A stretch of DNA of 64,000 bases from Hymenobacter gelipurpurascens (lineage in GTDB: Bacteria > Bacteroidota > Bacteroidia > Cytophagales > Hymenobacteraceae), in the NCBI RefSeq assembly GCF_900187375.1, contig NZ_FYEW01000001.1:1860001-1924000 (forward strand), given 5' to 3'. The translations under genes and the position numbers were made by a program. Under the pieces are notes generated by a model. The model did no database searches, was not told where the DNA came from, and worked only from the letters and a program-made list of their open reading frames with translations. Below are positions 9,279 to 18,317 of this stretch, in pieces (within the stretch, counting starts at the first letter, position 1; each line of letters begins with the position of its first letter).

Positions 9279-10118
9279 ATGCTGTATCTCGTCATTCCTG
9301 TTTTCAATCGGTGGGCTTTTACGCGGGAGTGCCTGCTTTCCCTGCGCCGTCAGACGGTGCAGGGCTTTCGGGTGGTGGTAGTAGATGATGGCTCCACCGA
9401 TGGTACGGGCGCTAAGCTTCGCGAAGAGTTTCCGGATGTCATCATCGTGGAAGGCGACGGCAACCTGTTCTGGACAGCCGGAGTGAATGCCGGCATTCGG
9501 CGTGCCATGGAGCTGGGCGCCACACGCGTCATGACCCTCAACAATGACGTGATAGCCGCCCCCGACTTTGTAGCGCAGATGCTGATATGGGCCGAGCGCT
9601 TACCAGATGCCGTGCTGGGTGCCCTGGAGCTGGATGTTGCCACTAGCACACCCATATACGGTGGCGAAACGCTGGACTGGCGCACCAATACCCGCCGCGA
9701 CCTGCTGGAAACCCTGCCAACGGAAAAGCGGCATGGCCTACACCCCGTTACGTACTTACCAGGCCGTGGGCTCCTGATTCCGCGCCGCGTGCTCGATACC
9801 ATTGGGCTGTTTGATGAAAAGCGCCTCCCCCACTACCTCGCCGATTATGACTATACCAGCGTAGCACGTCGGCACGGTTTCCCGGTGTACTGCAACTACG
9901 ACGCTCACCTCAGCACCTACCCCGATGAAAGCGGGCAGGAAATAACCCGCCGACACCGCAGCCTCAAAGGATACTACCAGCACCTTTTTGGCATCCGGGG
10001 CGGAGGCAATCTGCGCAATTTCACGCATTTCAGCCTTAAAAACTGTCCTAAGCCCTACTTGCCCTATTTCCTGCTCAATGGCTACGCCCGCCGTCTGGTA
10101 GGGTATTTTCTGCACTGA
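9279..10118 (+). CDS. Glycosyltransferase family 2 (GT-A fold)
   Basis: 279 residues. The nucleotide-binding start is YLVIPVFNRWAFTRECLLSL, followed by VVVDDGSTDGTG and the metal-binding region MTLNNDVIAAPDF. The middle part PIYGGETLDWRTNTRRD and the late LPHYLADYDYTSVARRHGF resemble the WcaA/rhamnosyl-type GT2 group. It is 97 bp downstream of the GT4 gene, with GGCCTAG motifs in the gap, and 45 bp upstream of the first beta-helix gene. It is likely part of the repeat-unit assembly set; donor sugar unknown. Confidence 0.85.
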   Translation: MLYLVIPVFNRWAFTRECLLSLRRQTVQGFRVVVVDDGSTDGTGAKLREEFPDVIIVEGDGNLFWTAGVNAGIRRAMELGATRVMTLNNDVIAAPDFVAQMLIWAERLPDAVLGALELDVATSTPIYGGETLDWRTNTRRDLLETLPTEKRHGLHPVTYLPGRGLLIPRRVLDTIGLFDEKRLPHYLADYDYTSVARRHGFPVYCNYDAHLSTYPDESGQEITRRHRSLKGYYQHLFGIRGGGNLRNFTHFSLKNCPKPYLPYFLLNGYARRLVGYFLH

Positions 10119-10163
10119 GACCATTGAGAGCTCTCTCTGCCGTGGCCTGATTTCCTGTACCCT

Positions 10164-11384
10164 ATGAAAACCCATCTTCGTGCTTTGCCCATTGGGCTGG
10201 GCTTTTTACTGATAGCCGGCATCCTTTCCGGTATCTGGTACAAAATTTTGGATGAACGGGCCATTCTTGTCATCACGAAAGGCGGGACGTACACGGGTAA
10301 CTTCCGTTCGACAGAATCGGGCAAGCCCGTGGTACTCATTGAAACCACGCAGCTCGTCATTCTGGAAAACTGCACGCTAACGGGCGCAGGCGACATCATT
10401 CAGGCGGCAAATGGGCAAGCCGACCTGATTGTGCGCAATTGCACGGCCTACGGTCTGACGCCTTCAGAGGATAAAAAGGACCGAGGGACCTTTCTGCGCG
10501 TTGCTGAAGCACGCAGGCTTACTGTCGAACACAACTATATCGAGCATCTTAATGGGCTTATAGTGTACCGTTGGGGCGGAGACGGGTCGGCGCAGCAGAC
10601 GATGACGGTGCGCTACAACTCGGTCAAGAACCTGGATGCGCGCCGCCGCGACGGCAGCTACCCCCGCCAGGGCGCCGCTTTCGTGCTGCTCAACTCCGTG
10701 CGCAACCTGGCCGGCATCGACATCAGCTTCAACCAGGTCATCAACGAGCCCGACCAGAGCACCGTCTTCGACAACATCAACTTCTACAACTCCAGCGGCA
10801 CGGCCCAGAGTTGGGCCAAGGTGCACGACAACTACGTGCAGGGCGCCTACCCCTTCCCCTCCACATCCAGCGAGTTCTCTGGCTCGGGCATGACCACCGA
10901 CGGCGACGGCTCGACGGCGCAGTCCACCGTGGCCTTCTTGGAGGCCTACAACAACCAGTTCGTGAGCACCTGCAACGCAGCCATGAACATTGCCGCCGGC
11001 CACGACATCTACTTCCACCACAACCGCATGGTCACCAGTGGCCTGCGCAAAGATGGGGTCCGCCTCAATTCTACCTTCGCGGCGGCTTCTATTTTTAACA
11101 GCTATAAGAAGGATACCCTAACGGTATTTGTGCGTCACCGCATGCTTGACAATACCATTGGCTACGTTCGGATCGGGGTATCTTTCCCATACAAAAACCG
11201 GCAGGACCAGGACGTAACAACGGGCCTGAACCGTATGCCCAAAACAGGGAATAATCATCTTCCGAATCCTATAACGCTGGCCACCGAACAGAACGAATGG
11301 ACCTTGTGGCAGCAGAAGCTCAGTAAGCAAGGAGTGCAGGTAGGGCCACTCACTCGGGCCACTGTAAAGGCAGGTTATGAATAA
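10164..11384 (+). CDS. Membrane-anchored or secreted right-handed parallel beta-helix protein (paralogue 1)
   Basis: 406 residues with an N-terminal hydrophobic segment (LPIGLGFLLIAGILSGIW) that acts as a signal anchor or uncleaved signal. A repetitive beta-helix body of the pectate-lyase/polysaccharide-binding type follows, with stacked Asn/Val/Ile-rich turns such as VILENCTLTGAGDIIQA and LIVRNCTAYGL. Codons for residues about 139-301 are identical at DNA level to those of the next gene (10578-11065 versus 12490-12977), while both flanks are diverged. Unlike its neighbour it has no C-terminal carbohydrate-binding modules. A role in polysaccharide binding, cleavage or epimerisation is inferred from fold and locus only; no catalytic residues can be assigned. 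An intrinsic terminator follows at 11432. Confidence 0.75.
   Translation: MKTHLRALPIGLGFLLIAGILSGIWYKILDERAILVITKGGTYTGNFRSTESGKPVVLIETTQLVILENCTLTGAGDIIQAANGQADLIVRNCTAYGLTPSEDKKDRGTFLRVAEARRLTVEHNYIEHLNGLIVYRWGGDGSAQQTMTVRYNSVKNLDARRRDGSYPRQGAAFVLLNSVRNLAGIDISFNQVINEPDQSTVFDNINFYNSSGTAQSWAKVHDNYVQGAYPFPSTSSEFSGSGMTTDGDGSTAQSTVAFLEAYNNQFVSTCNAAMNIAAGHDIYFHHNRMVTSGLRKDGVRLNSTFAAASIFNSYKKDTLTVFVRHRMLDNTIGYVRIGVSFPYKNRQDQDVTTGLNRMPKTGNNHLPNPITLATEQNEWTLWQQKLSKQGVQVGPLTRATVKAGYE
10578..11065 (+). repeat. 488-bp perfect direct repeat, copy 1
   Basis: This stretch matches 12490-12977 base for base at a constant offset of 1912 bp (read through line by line). The first mismatches are C10577 versus T12489 on the left and C11066 versus T12978 on the right. 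It lies entirely inside the beta-helix coding region. Confidence 0.92.
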
Positions 11385-11431
11385 GCCCCCGCTTGAACCA
11401 TCATTCAGTAAGACACTTACAAATTTTCTAG

Positions 11432-11458
11432 GCTTTCCTTCAGCGGAAAGCTTTTTTT
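11432..11458 (+). terminator. Intrinsic terminator after beta-helix gene 1
   Basis: Stem GCTTTCC (11432-11438) pairs with GGAAAGC (11445-11451) and is followed directly by seven T residues (11452-11458). Confidence 0.75.
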
Positions 11459-11528
11459 ATGCCCGTAGCTCAACGGTAAATCGTCGCTGATGACGTGCTA
11501 GGCCTATAATTTGTTGCATCAAAATACT

Positions 11529-11561
11529 TTTGATTAAAAAAATCCTATTTATATAATTTTG
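11529..11561 (+). promoter_or_regulatory. Putative Bacteroidota primary-sigma promoter
   Basis: TTTG at 11529-11532, a 21-bp gap, then TAATTTTG at 11554-11561, an exact TAnnTTTG -7 element. The predicted start would be near 11567. It faces the malectin/beta-helix gene at 12025. Confidence 0.6.
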
Positions 11562-11630
11562 GTGTGCTGCTTTTTAAAAAATGTTTTTTATACATTTGTA
11601 ACGAACCAAGCCTCAAGCATTATAACAATT

Positions 11631-11646
11631 TCAAGTTATAACTTGA
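11631..11646. promoter_or_regulatory. 16-bp perfect palindrome, operator-like
   Basis: TCAAGTTATAACTTGA reads the same on both strands. It lies about 65 bp downstream of the predicted start from the 11529-11561 promoter and 33 bp after a second -7-like box. It could be a regulator site or an RNA hairpin; no regulator can be named. Confidence 0.4.
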
Positions 11647-12024
11647 GTTACCGTTTCTTAAGAAGTAGTAAGCACCCAACAGTTTTATGGTTGGTCTCTA
11701 CTCAGACACGGGGTGTAGGTAGCAGCAGAGTGGCGCTGCTATAGCAAGAAGTTGGAAGCGTGCGGAAGATTAACCACTTACTTACCCTCAGGAAGACCTT
11801 TTTTCTTTTCTACGACAAGCTTTCTGCTGTTGCTGACACTTAGCCTTGCCACTACTTTGTGCCATCTCCTCTGTAGTACTGGCCGGTGTTTTTCCAACAG
11901 ATAAGGCAAAACCACACTCAGGCACAATAGAAGGAATTCAATAATCAAAAATCTGATAAATTGAATTTACTATCTAGCTGCCACACCATTTACCTCAACA
12001 CACCTTTCACCAAAACACTTCGGA

Positions 12025-14523
12025 ATGCAAAATGCTGTTGGTTTTATGGGTTTAGCTACCCGCCGGGAAGAGTTTTCCGGTTCTGTGCGCCCTTCTTGGG
12101 CTTGGATATTTGCTTTCCTAATGAGCCTTCCTGCGCTGTCTTTCGCGCAGGCTCCTAATGTAACCTATAAGGCCCCGCTTGTTATCACGCAAGGCGGCAC
12201 GTATTCGGGCAATTTCCGAAGCGACGACTCCAATACGCCCGTAATCCGCATCCAGACCACGCAGCCCGTCATTCTGGAAAACTGCACGCTGGCGGGTGCC
12301 GGCGACATCATCCATGCTATTAATGGGCAGGCCGATGTGATTGTGCGCAACGTTAGTGCGTATGGCCTCACGCCTTCGCAGACTGGCCTAGAGCGTGGCC
12401 ACTTCTTTCGTACCGTTGATGCCCGACGCGTTACGGCTGAGCGCAACTACTTTGAAAGCATGAGTGGCTTTATCTTCTACCGTTGGGGTGGAGACGGGTC
12501 GGCGCAGCAGACGATGACGGTGCGCTACAACTCGGTCAAGAACCTGGATGCGCGCCGCCGCGACGGCAGCTACCCCCGCCAGGGCGCCGCTTTCGTGCTG
12601 CTCAACTCCGTGCGCAACCTGGCCGGCATCGACATCAGCTTCAACCAGGTCATCAACGAGCCCGACCAGAGCACCGTCTTCGACAACATCAACTTCTACA
12701 ACTCCAGCGGCACGGCCCAGAGTTGGGCCAAGGTGCACGACAACTACGTGCAGGGCGCCTACCCCTTCCCCTCCACATCCAGCGAGTTCTCTGGCTCGGG
12801 CATGACCACCGACGGCGACGGCTCGACGGCGCAGTCCACCGTGGCCTTCTTGGAGGCCTACAACAACCAGTTCGTGAGCACCTGCAACGCAGCCATGAAC
12901 ATTGCCGCCGGCCACGACATCTACTTCCACCACAACCGCATGGTCACCAGTGGCCTGCGCAAAGATGGGGTCCGCCTTAACTCTACCTACGCAGCTACTT
13001 CGAGCCTGAACCAGTATCAGATGCCAAGCAACGTATTTTACAATAACCGCACGGAGAACAACACCATCGGATTTGTAAAATGGGGATATAATGTTCCATT
13101 CCCTGATCGTCATGACCTGAGCGTTGGCGCGTGTGCTACCTGCACCGGTACTACGCACCTGCCGAACCCCATCACGCTCCAGACGGAGGCCAACGAGTGG
13201 ACTCTGTGGCAGCAGAAGCTGCAGCAGAATGGTGTAGCCGTAGGTCCGAACGGTTCTATCCCTGTCGCACCAGCACCAGCACCAGCACCAGCGCCTGCTC
13301 CGGCACCAACGCCAGCACCAGCGCCCGCTCCAGCACCCACCGGCGCTACTTTCGTACGTGCTATTAACGTAAATGGCAGCGCTCAAACAATTGATGGCAA
13401 AGCCTGGGAAGCCGGCAATGCTACCGGTGTTTCGATCAACGGTTCTACCTGGGAAGCTCAGAGCACAGCCCTGAACCCCGCTACCGACGCAGCCCGTGCT
13501 ACTATGATTCGCTCCATGAAGTATGGTTCGAATCTGACGGCCAACGTGAGTGTGAGCAATGGCACGTATCAGGTGTACACCTACGTATGGGAGGATAACT
13601 ATGCTCAGACGTTCAACATCGCGCTGGAAGGCAAGATTGTACAGAGCAACTACAACAGCGGCGCCGCTGGCCACTGGGACCGTTTAGGCCCGTTCACGGC
13701 CAACGTAACGGACGGCAACATTACGCTGAACCTCACGGGTGGCGACGCTAACCTTTCGGGCATTGAGATCTGGAAGCAGGATGGTACTACCAGTGCTCCT
13801 GCTCCTGCTCCTGCCCCTACTACTCCTACCACCACGGCTGGTTTCTACCGGGCTATCAACCTGAACGGCTCTGCTACCTCTATTGATGGCAACGCTTGGG
13901 AAGGCCGCTCGGCTGCCAACTACACCACCAACGGTGCTACCTGGGACGCGCAAAACGTTACCCTGACGACTGCTACAGACGCTAGCCGTGCTTCCATGAT
14001 TCGCTCGATGGTGTACTCGCGGAACCTGAGCTTCACGATGACAGCCGTACCGAATGGCGACTACGATGTGTATGCGTATGTGTGGGAAGATAACTACGCC
14101 CAGACTGTTAGCCTGACCGTAAACGGCAAAGCTGCCCTCACTAACTACAACACGGGTACTGCCGGTACCTGGAAAAAAGTAGGTCCGATTGCCGTAACGG
14201 TTACCAATGGCACCATCCAGCTGAACGGCACCGGTGGCGACCTGAACCTCTCGGGTGTGGAAGTATGGAAGAAGTCGACCACTGCTTTCCTGACTTCACC
14301 AGCTTCTGGCAGCCAAACCCTTTCGGGTGCACTTGCTCCACAACAGCAGGTAGCCGCAACGGCTCCTTCTTTGCAGATGTCAGCTTTGGCTGCTGCTAAG
14401 GTTGAGTTGCCGCTAGGCCAGTCAACGTCTGCTCAGACGTCAGTCGCTACCACTACTCGCCCTTTTGCTACGGAGCAGCGTGTATCTGCCCTGGCCCGAG
14501 TATTGACGCCACGCCTTATTTAG
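12025..14523 (+). CDS. Secreted beta-helix protein with two malectin-like carbohydrate-binding modules (paralogue 2)
   Basis: 832 residues. A signal peptide is visible (WAWIFAFLMSLPALSFAQ then APN), with a rather long polar N-terminal stretch before it. Residues about 50-400 are the beta-helix body shared with the preceding gene, including a block identical at DNA level. A (AP)n linker (about 413-438, 13262-13340) leads to module A (about 442-583), a second AP/T linker (about 586-604) and module B (about 606-750). The two modules are clearly homologous, sharing RAIN-NG, DG-AWE, YVWEDNYAQT and GGD-NLSG-E-WK, which fits malectin-like or CBM sugar-binding domains. A Ser/Ala/Gln-rich tail follows. 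No canonical type IX sorting tail is evident. A role in binding or trimming the exopolysaccharide is inferred. Confidence 0.77.
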   Translation: MQNAVGFMGLATRREEFSGSVRPSWAWIFAFLMSLPALSFAQAPNVTYKAPLVITQGGTYSGNFRSDDSNTPVIRIQTTQPVILENCTLAGAGDIIHAINGQADVIVRNVSAYGLTPSQTGLERGHFFRTVDARRVTAERNYFESMSGFIFYRWGGDGSAQQTMTVRYNSVKNLDARRRDGSYPRQGAAFVLLNSVRNLAGIDISFNQVINEPDQSTVFDNINFYNSSGTAQSWAKVHDNYVQGAYPFPSTSSEFSGSGMTTDGDGSTAQSTVAFLEAYNNQFVSTCNAAMNIAAGHDIYFHHNRMVTSGLRKDGVRLNSTYAATSSLNQYQMPSNVFYNNRTENNTIGFVKWGYNVPFPDRHDLSVGACATCTGTTHLPNPITLQTEANEWTLWQQKLQQNGVAVGPNGSIPVAPAPAPAPAPAPAPTPAPAPAPAPTGATFVRAINVNGSAQTIDGKAWEAGNATGVSINGSTWEAQSTALNPATDAARATMIRSMKYGSNLTANVSVSNGTYQVYTYVWEDNYAQTFNIALEGKIVQSNYNSGAAGHWDRLGPFTANVTDGNITLNLTGGDANLSGIEIWKQDGTTSAPAPAPAPTTPTTTAGFYRAINLNGSATSIDGNAWEGRSAANYTTNGATWDAQNVTLTTATDASRASMIRSMVYSRNLSFTMTAVPNGDYDVYAYVWEDNYAQTVSLTVNGKAALTNYNTGTAGTWKKVGPIAVTVTNGTIQLNGTGGDLNLSGVEVWKKSTTAFLTSPASGSQTLSGALAPQQQVAATAPSLQMSALAAAKVELPLGQSTSAQTSVATTTRPFATEQRVSALARVLTPRLI
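12490..12977 (+). repeat. 488-bp perfect direct repeat, copy 2
   Basis: Identical to 10578-11065 (offset 1912 bp). It encodes residues about 156-318 of the malectin/beta-helix protein. Sequence on both sides drops abruptly to paralogue-level divergence. Confidence 0.92.
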
Positions 14524-14566
14524 CATAAGCCTTGCTGGGAGAGGCCTAGCAAGAACTTAGTTTTCG

Positions 14567-14602
14567 AAAAGCCTGACTCTAGCAAGAGTCAGGCTTTTTT
14601 TT
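14567..14602 (+). terminator. Intrinsic terminator after the malectin/beta-helix gene
   Basis: AAAAGCCTGACTCT (14567-14580) pairs with AGAGTCAGGCTTTT (14585-14598) around an AGCA loop and runs into eight T residues (14595-14602). Confidence 0.9.
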
Positions 14603-14794
14603 CTGCAGATAACATAAACAGAACCATTCCACCACGGATACGTAGCATAACACCACTTTCATTTATCTTATATTATTGATAAATATTTTTACAAATATGG
14701 TTTGATATATGATTTATAATGCAATAATTTGTCACTAAAGTTCTAAACGAGCTTTAGCGTGGATTGTTCTATCTCATCTTCTACTTTCTGTTAT

Positions 14795-15907
14795 ATGAAG
14801 CGTGCTCTCATTACAGGCATCACAGGCCAGGACGGCTCCTATCTGGCCGAACTGCTTCTCAGTAAAGGCTACGAAGTGCACGGCATCAAGCGCCGTTCGT
14901 CTATGTTCAACACCGAGCGCATCGACCATCTGTATCAAGATCCGCACGAGAGGAATATTCGGTTTAAGTTGCACTACGGTGATTTGACGGACTCCACGAA
15001 CCTGATCCGAATTGTGCAGGAGGTGCAGCCCGACGAGATTTACAACCTGGGGGCCATGTCGCACGTGAAGGTCTCGTTTGATACCCCGGAGTACACGGCC
15101 GATGTGGATGGTATCGGCACGCTGCGGCTGCTGGAGGCGGTGCGCATTCTGGGCCTGACGCACAAGACGCGCATCTACCAGGCCAGCACCTCGGAGCTCT
15201 ACGGGCTAGTGCAAGAAGTGCCACAGCGCGAAACGACACCTTTCTACCCTCGCTCGCCCTATGCCGTGGCTAAGCTCTACGGCTTCTGGATTACGGTCAA
15301 CTACCGCGAGGCCTACGGCATGTATGCCTGCAACGGCATCCTGTTCAACCACGAGAGCCCACAACGGGGCGAAACCTTCGTGACGCGCAAGATTACGCGG
15401 GCGGCGGCTCGCATTGCGCTGGGCCTGCAGGAGAAGCTGTATCTGGGCAACCTGGATGCCAAGCGCGACTGGGGCCACGCCAAAGACTATGTGGAGGCTA
15501 TGTGGCGCATGCTCCAGCAAGAGCAGCCCCGCGACTACGTGGTGGCCACGGGCGTCACGACCACGGTGCGCGAGTTTGTGCGCCTGGCATTTGCTGAGTT
15601 AGGCATTGAGGTCAGCTTCAGTGGCGAGGGAGCCCAGGAAAGGGGCTTTGTGGCAGCCTGCCACCACCCCGATTTCCAACTGCCGCTAGGCCAGGAGGTG
15701 GTGGCCGTAGACCCGGCTTACTTCCGCCCGACCGAAGTAGAACTGCTCATCGGCGACCCTACCCGCGTCAAAACTGAATTAGGCTGGGAGCCCCAGTACG
15801 ATCTGCCCGCATTGGTGCAGGACATGGTGCAATCAGACCTGCGCCTGTTCCGCCGGGATGCCGTGCTGCTGGAAGCAGGTCACCAAATTATGTATCATGA
15901 TGAGTAG
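14795..15907 (+). CDS. gmd: GDP-mannose 4,6-dehydratase
   Basis: Converts GDP-D-mannose to GDP-4-keto-6-deoxy-D-mannose, the first step to GDP-L-fucose and related deoxysugars. The 370-residue extended SDR has the NADP-binding motif [15 protein letters not shown], the STSELYG active-site region and the catalytic [10 protein letters not shown] (Y-x3-K), followed by [16 protein letters not shown], a signature of Gmd. Start is the ATG at 14795; an in-frame GTG further upstream would add a non-conserved leader. The gene follows a 271-bp AT-rich gap with a terminator and a promoter-like TTTG-N20-TAATTTG (14701-14731). It stands 110 bp ahead of fcl. Confidence 0.96.
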   Translation: MKRALITGITGQDGSYLAELLLSKGYEVHGIKRRSSMFNTERIDHLYQDPHERNIRFKLHYGDLTDSTNLIRIVQEVQPDEIYNLGAMSHVKVSFDTPEYTADVDGIGTLRLLEAVRILGLTHKTRIYQASTSELYGLVQEVPQRETTPFYPRSPYAVAKLYGFWITVNYREAYGMYACNGILFNHESPQRGETFVTRKITRAAARIALGLQEKLYLGNLDAKRDWGHAKDYVEAMWRMLQQEQPRDYVVATGVTTTVREFVRLAFAELGIEVSFSGEGAQERGFVAACHHPDFQLPLGQEVVAVDPAYFRPTEVELLIGDPTRVKTELGWEPQYDLPALVQDMVQSDLRLFRRDAVLLEAGHQIMYHDE

Positions 15908-15927
15908 GCCAGTGCCGCTGGTGACGG

Positions 15928-15945
15928 AGGTGGCCTAGGCCACCT
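15928..15945. repeat. 18-bp perfect palindrome built on GGCCTAGGCC
   Basis: AGGTGGCCTAGGCCACCT lies between gmd and fcl, 20 bp after the gmd stop. That stop is itself in TAGGCC. No T-run follows. Confidence 0.7.
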
Positions 15946-16017
15946 GTCCCCGCCTACCCTTCCACAACTATACTAGTAAAGTCAGCCTACCGCTTATACT
16001 CTTACTCCCTTGACTTT

Positions 16018-16977
16018 ATGGAACTTAATGCCCGAATATATGTAGCCGGCCATCGTGGGATGGTAGGCGCGGCTCTGGTTCGCCGATTAAAACAAGCCGG
16101 TTACTTCAACCTCATCACCCGCTCTTCACAGGAGCTCGACCTGCGGGACCAAGGCGCGGTGGAGGACTTCTTTTCCCTGGAAAATCCGGAGTACGTGCTA
16201 CTGGCCGCGGCCAAGGTAGGCGGCATCCTGGCCAACAATACCTACCGTGCCGACTTCCTGTATGACAACCTGATGATTCAGAGCAACGTGTTGCGGGAAA
16301 GTCAGCGGCGCGGCGTGAAGAAGTTGCTGTTTCTGGGGTCTTCGTGCATATACCCCAAGATGGCGCCGCAGCCTATCAAAGAGGACTACCTACTGACCGG
16401 CCCGCTGGAGCCCACCAACGAGCCCTACGCCATTGCCAAAATCGCGGGCCTAAAACTCTGCGAGGCTTACCGCGAACAGTACGACTGCAACTTCATTACG
16501 GCCATGCCCACCAACCTGTATGGCCCCGGCGACAACTATCATCCGCAAAACTCGCACGTGCTGCCGGCGCTGCTGCGCCGTTTTGCTGAAGCGCAGGCCC
16601 TAGGCCACCCGCGCGTAGTGGTGTGGGGCACGGGCACACCCCGCCGCGAGTTTTTGCACGTGGATGACCTAGCCGATGCGTGCCTGCACCTGATGCTACA
16701 CTACAATGAGGTAGCTCCCGTGAATATTGGTACCGGCCGCGACATCAGCATTCAGGAACTGGCTGAACTGGTAACCGAACTGACGGGCTACCTCGGCGAA
16801 ACCGTCTTCGACTTCTCGCACCCCGATGGCACACCCCGCAAACTTCTCGATGTCAGCCGTCTGCATGCCCTGGGTTGGCAGCACTCCATAGGCCTACGCG
16901 AAGGTATTGAGGCTGTGCTGCAGTCAGAGGACTGGCGACGGGCTACATCCGCCTCTTCCTTGTCGGTGGTGGCATAA
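16018..16977 (+). CDS. fcl: GDP-L-fucose synthase
   Basis: Bifunctional 3,5-epimerase/4-reductase that turns the Gmd product into GDP-L-fucose. The 319-residue length is normal for the family. Visible motifs are the NADP-binding VAGHRGMVGAALVRRL, the active-site SSCIYPK with the conserved Cys, the catalytic PYAIAKIAGLK (Y-x3-K), and GTGTPRREFLHVDDLADA. Together with gmd it makes the fucose donor for the glycosyltransferases of this locus. The downstream gene starts 36 bp later, so co-transcription is likely. Confidence 0.95.
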   Translation: MELNARIYVAGHRGMVGAALVRRLKQAGYFNLITRSSQELDLRDQGAVEDFFSLENPEYVLLAAAKVGGILANNTYRADFLYDNLMIQSNVLRESQRRGVKKLLFLGSSCIYPKMAPQPIKEDYLLTGPLEPTNEPYAIAKIAGLKLCEAYREQYDCNFITAMPTNLYGPGDNYHPQNSHVLPALLRRFAEAQALGHPRVVVWGTGTPRREFLHVDDLADACLHLMLHYNEVAPVNIGTGRDISIQELAELVTELTGYLGETVFDFSHPDGTPRKLLDVSRLHALGWQHSIGLREGIEAVLQSEDWRRATSASSLSVVA

Positions 16978-17013
16978 AAACGCACTGGTTTCTCACGCCA
17001 ACCCTCTCCTCTT

Positions 17014-18270
17014 ATGCGCAACTATATTACTCGCTTACAGCATTTCATGCAGAATGAACCTTACGCTCGTACTCGGCGGAAGGTGAGTAGGATGTTGCGC
17101 GAAGTAGTGCCGCATAACCAGCAGTACCGGCCTACGGGTATGTGCCCGAGCAGCCGCGAGTTAGCCGCCCAGCCCGGTAGCGGGGTGGCCTACTACGGCT
17201 TGGTGCCCGCCCACACCTCTACCCTGGCGGTGCCCGACGACTTCTATGAGCACACGTCGCAGTTTATTGGCCTGCATACCAAGCCAAACCGCCAGGAAGA
17301 AGTGCCGGAGGCATTCGTGGTAACACTCGACCACGGTCGCCTATACGCAGATAATTTCACGAGCATTGCCATTATTACCAAAGGCAATAAGCTAGTAGGC
17401 GATGCCTCATTTCAGTTTGCCAACCGCGACCTGTGCCGGCCCGAGGACAACAACATTTTCCGGCAACGCTATTTCCTGGAGCCTCAGGAAGTGGATGGCA
17501 CAGTGTTCAGTCTGCTTTCGGGAGGAGGAGCCGGAGAAGGCAACTTCTTTCACTGGCTAATTGACTCGCTTCCGCGCCTGCATCTGATTCGGGAAGCGGG
17601 CCTGCTAGACCAGATCGAATACTTTCTGGTGTATGATAAAACCCGGCGCTTCATGCTCGACACGCTGGCCCCCCTGGGCATCGGGCCCGAGAAACTACTG
17701 GATCTAAGCACTCACCGCCACCTACAGGCGCGCCGGCTGGTAGTAACCTCCACCGTGCGTGGCCGGCTTACGCACACCCCCAGCTGGGCTCTGCAGTTTC
17801 TACGCGATACGATGCTGCCAGCGGCAACACCCCGCGAGTCCTTTAGTCCCTATATTTTCGTAAGCCGCCGCGATGCTCGTTTCCGACATATTCTCAATGA
17901 GCCCGAGGTGGAAGCTATGCTGCAAGAATATGGCTTCCAAACGCACGTACTCACCCCCTACTCACAAGCTGAAAAAGTGGCCCTGTTTGCCCAGGCAAAA
18001 GTAGTAGTTACCACAGTGGGAGCAGGTCTGACCAACCTGATTTTCTGCCAGCCCGATGCTCATATCATTGAGCTATTGCCCAAGAGCTTTGTGGTGCCGG
18101 AATACCAGATGCTGGCGGCTCGCCTAGGCATCTCATACCGCCATTTGGTTTGCGAATCGACGCGCGACAGTACGGTGTATTCTGATGCCGTGAATGACCA
18201 CCTGACGGTGGACCTTGCGGCCTTGCGTCAGCTTTTAGAACAAGTGCTAGAACCTGAGTCTGTCCGCTAA
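17014..18270 (+). CDS. Glycosyltransferase family 61 protein
   Basis: 418 residues. The GT61 (DUF563) core is recognised by GEGNFFHWLIDSLPRLHLI near residue 175, FVSRRDARFRHILNE near 285, and the C-terminal VVTTVGAGLTNLIFCQPDAH with the following EL. These enzymes use a GT-B-like fold and transfer pentoses or other sugars onto glycans. The gene follows fcl by 36 bp and precedes a GT2 gene by 47 bp, so it probably transfers a sugar within the exopolysaccharide repeat. Donor and acceptor are unknown. Confidence 0.85.
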   Translation: MRNYITRLQHFMQNEPYARTRRKVSRMLREVVPHNQQYRPTGMCPSSRELAAQPGSGVAYYGLVPAHTSTLAVPDDFYEHTSQFIGLHTKPNRQEEVPEAFVVTLDHGRLYADNFTSIAIITKGNKLVGDASFQFANRDLCRPEDNNIFRQRYFLEPQEVDGTVFSLLSGGGAGEGNFFHWLIDSLPRLHLIREAGLLDQIEYFLVYDKTRRFMLDTLAPLGIGPEKLLDLSTHRHLQARRLVVTSTVRGRLTHTPSWALQFLRDTMLPAATPRESFSPYIFVSRRDARFRHILNEPEVEAMLQEYGFQTHVLTPYSQAEKVALFAQAKVVVTTVGAGLTNLIFCQPDAHIIELLPKSFVVPEYQMLAARLGISYRHLVCESTRDSTVYSDAVNDHLTVDLAALRQLLEQVLEPESVR

Positions 18271-18317
18271 CTCTTTCCCCTCTACGGTATACGATCTTTC
18301 TTTTCTACTTCCCTGCT

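Larger units (their letters stand above)
11385..12024. other. 640-bp AT-rich intergenic region / long leader
   Basis: I see no convincing gene here. It contains the terminator of the upstream gene (11432-11458), a good Bacteroidota-type promoter (11529-11561), a second isolated -7 box TACATTTG (11591-11598) and a 16-bp palindrome (11631-11646). If the 11529-11561 promoter is the active one, the downstream gene has a 5' leader of roughly 450 nt, whose function is unknown. Confidence 0.6.

Noticed and set aside
10464..11021. Long antisense frames in the beta-helix region (also 12388-13674)
   Set aside because: They are products of GC-rich codon bias on the other strand, repeated in both copies of the 488-bp block; no family similarity.
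11461..11510. tRNA-like beginning (GCCCGTAGCTCAACGGTA)
   Set aside because: It resembles a tRNA 5' half and D loop, but no anticodon or T arm and no acceptor complement follow.
13262..13340. Short tandem repeat that could suggest a CRISPR or satellite
   Set aside because: It is the in-frame Ala-Pro linker of the malectin/beta-helix protein, with codon-level variation and no spacers.
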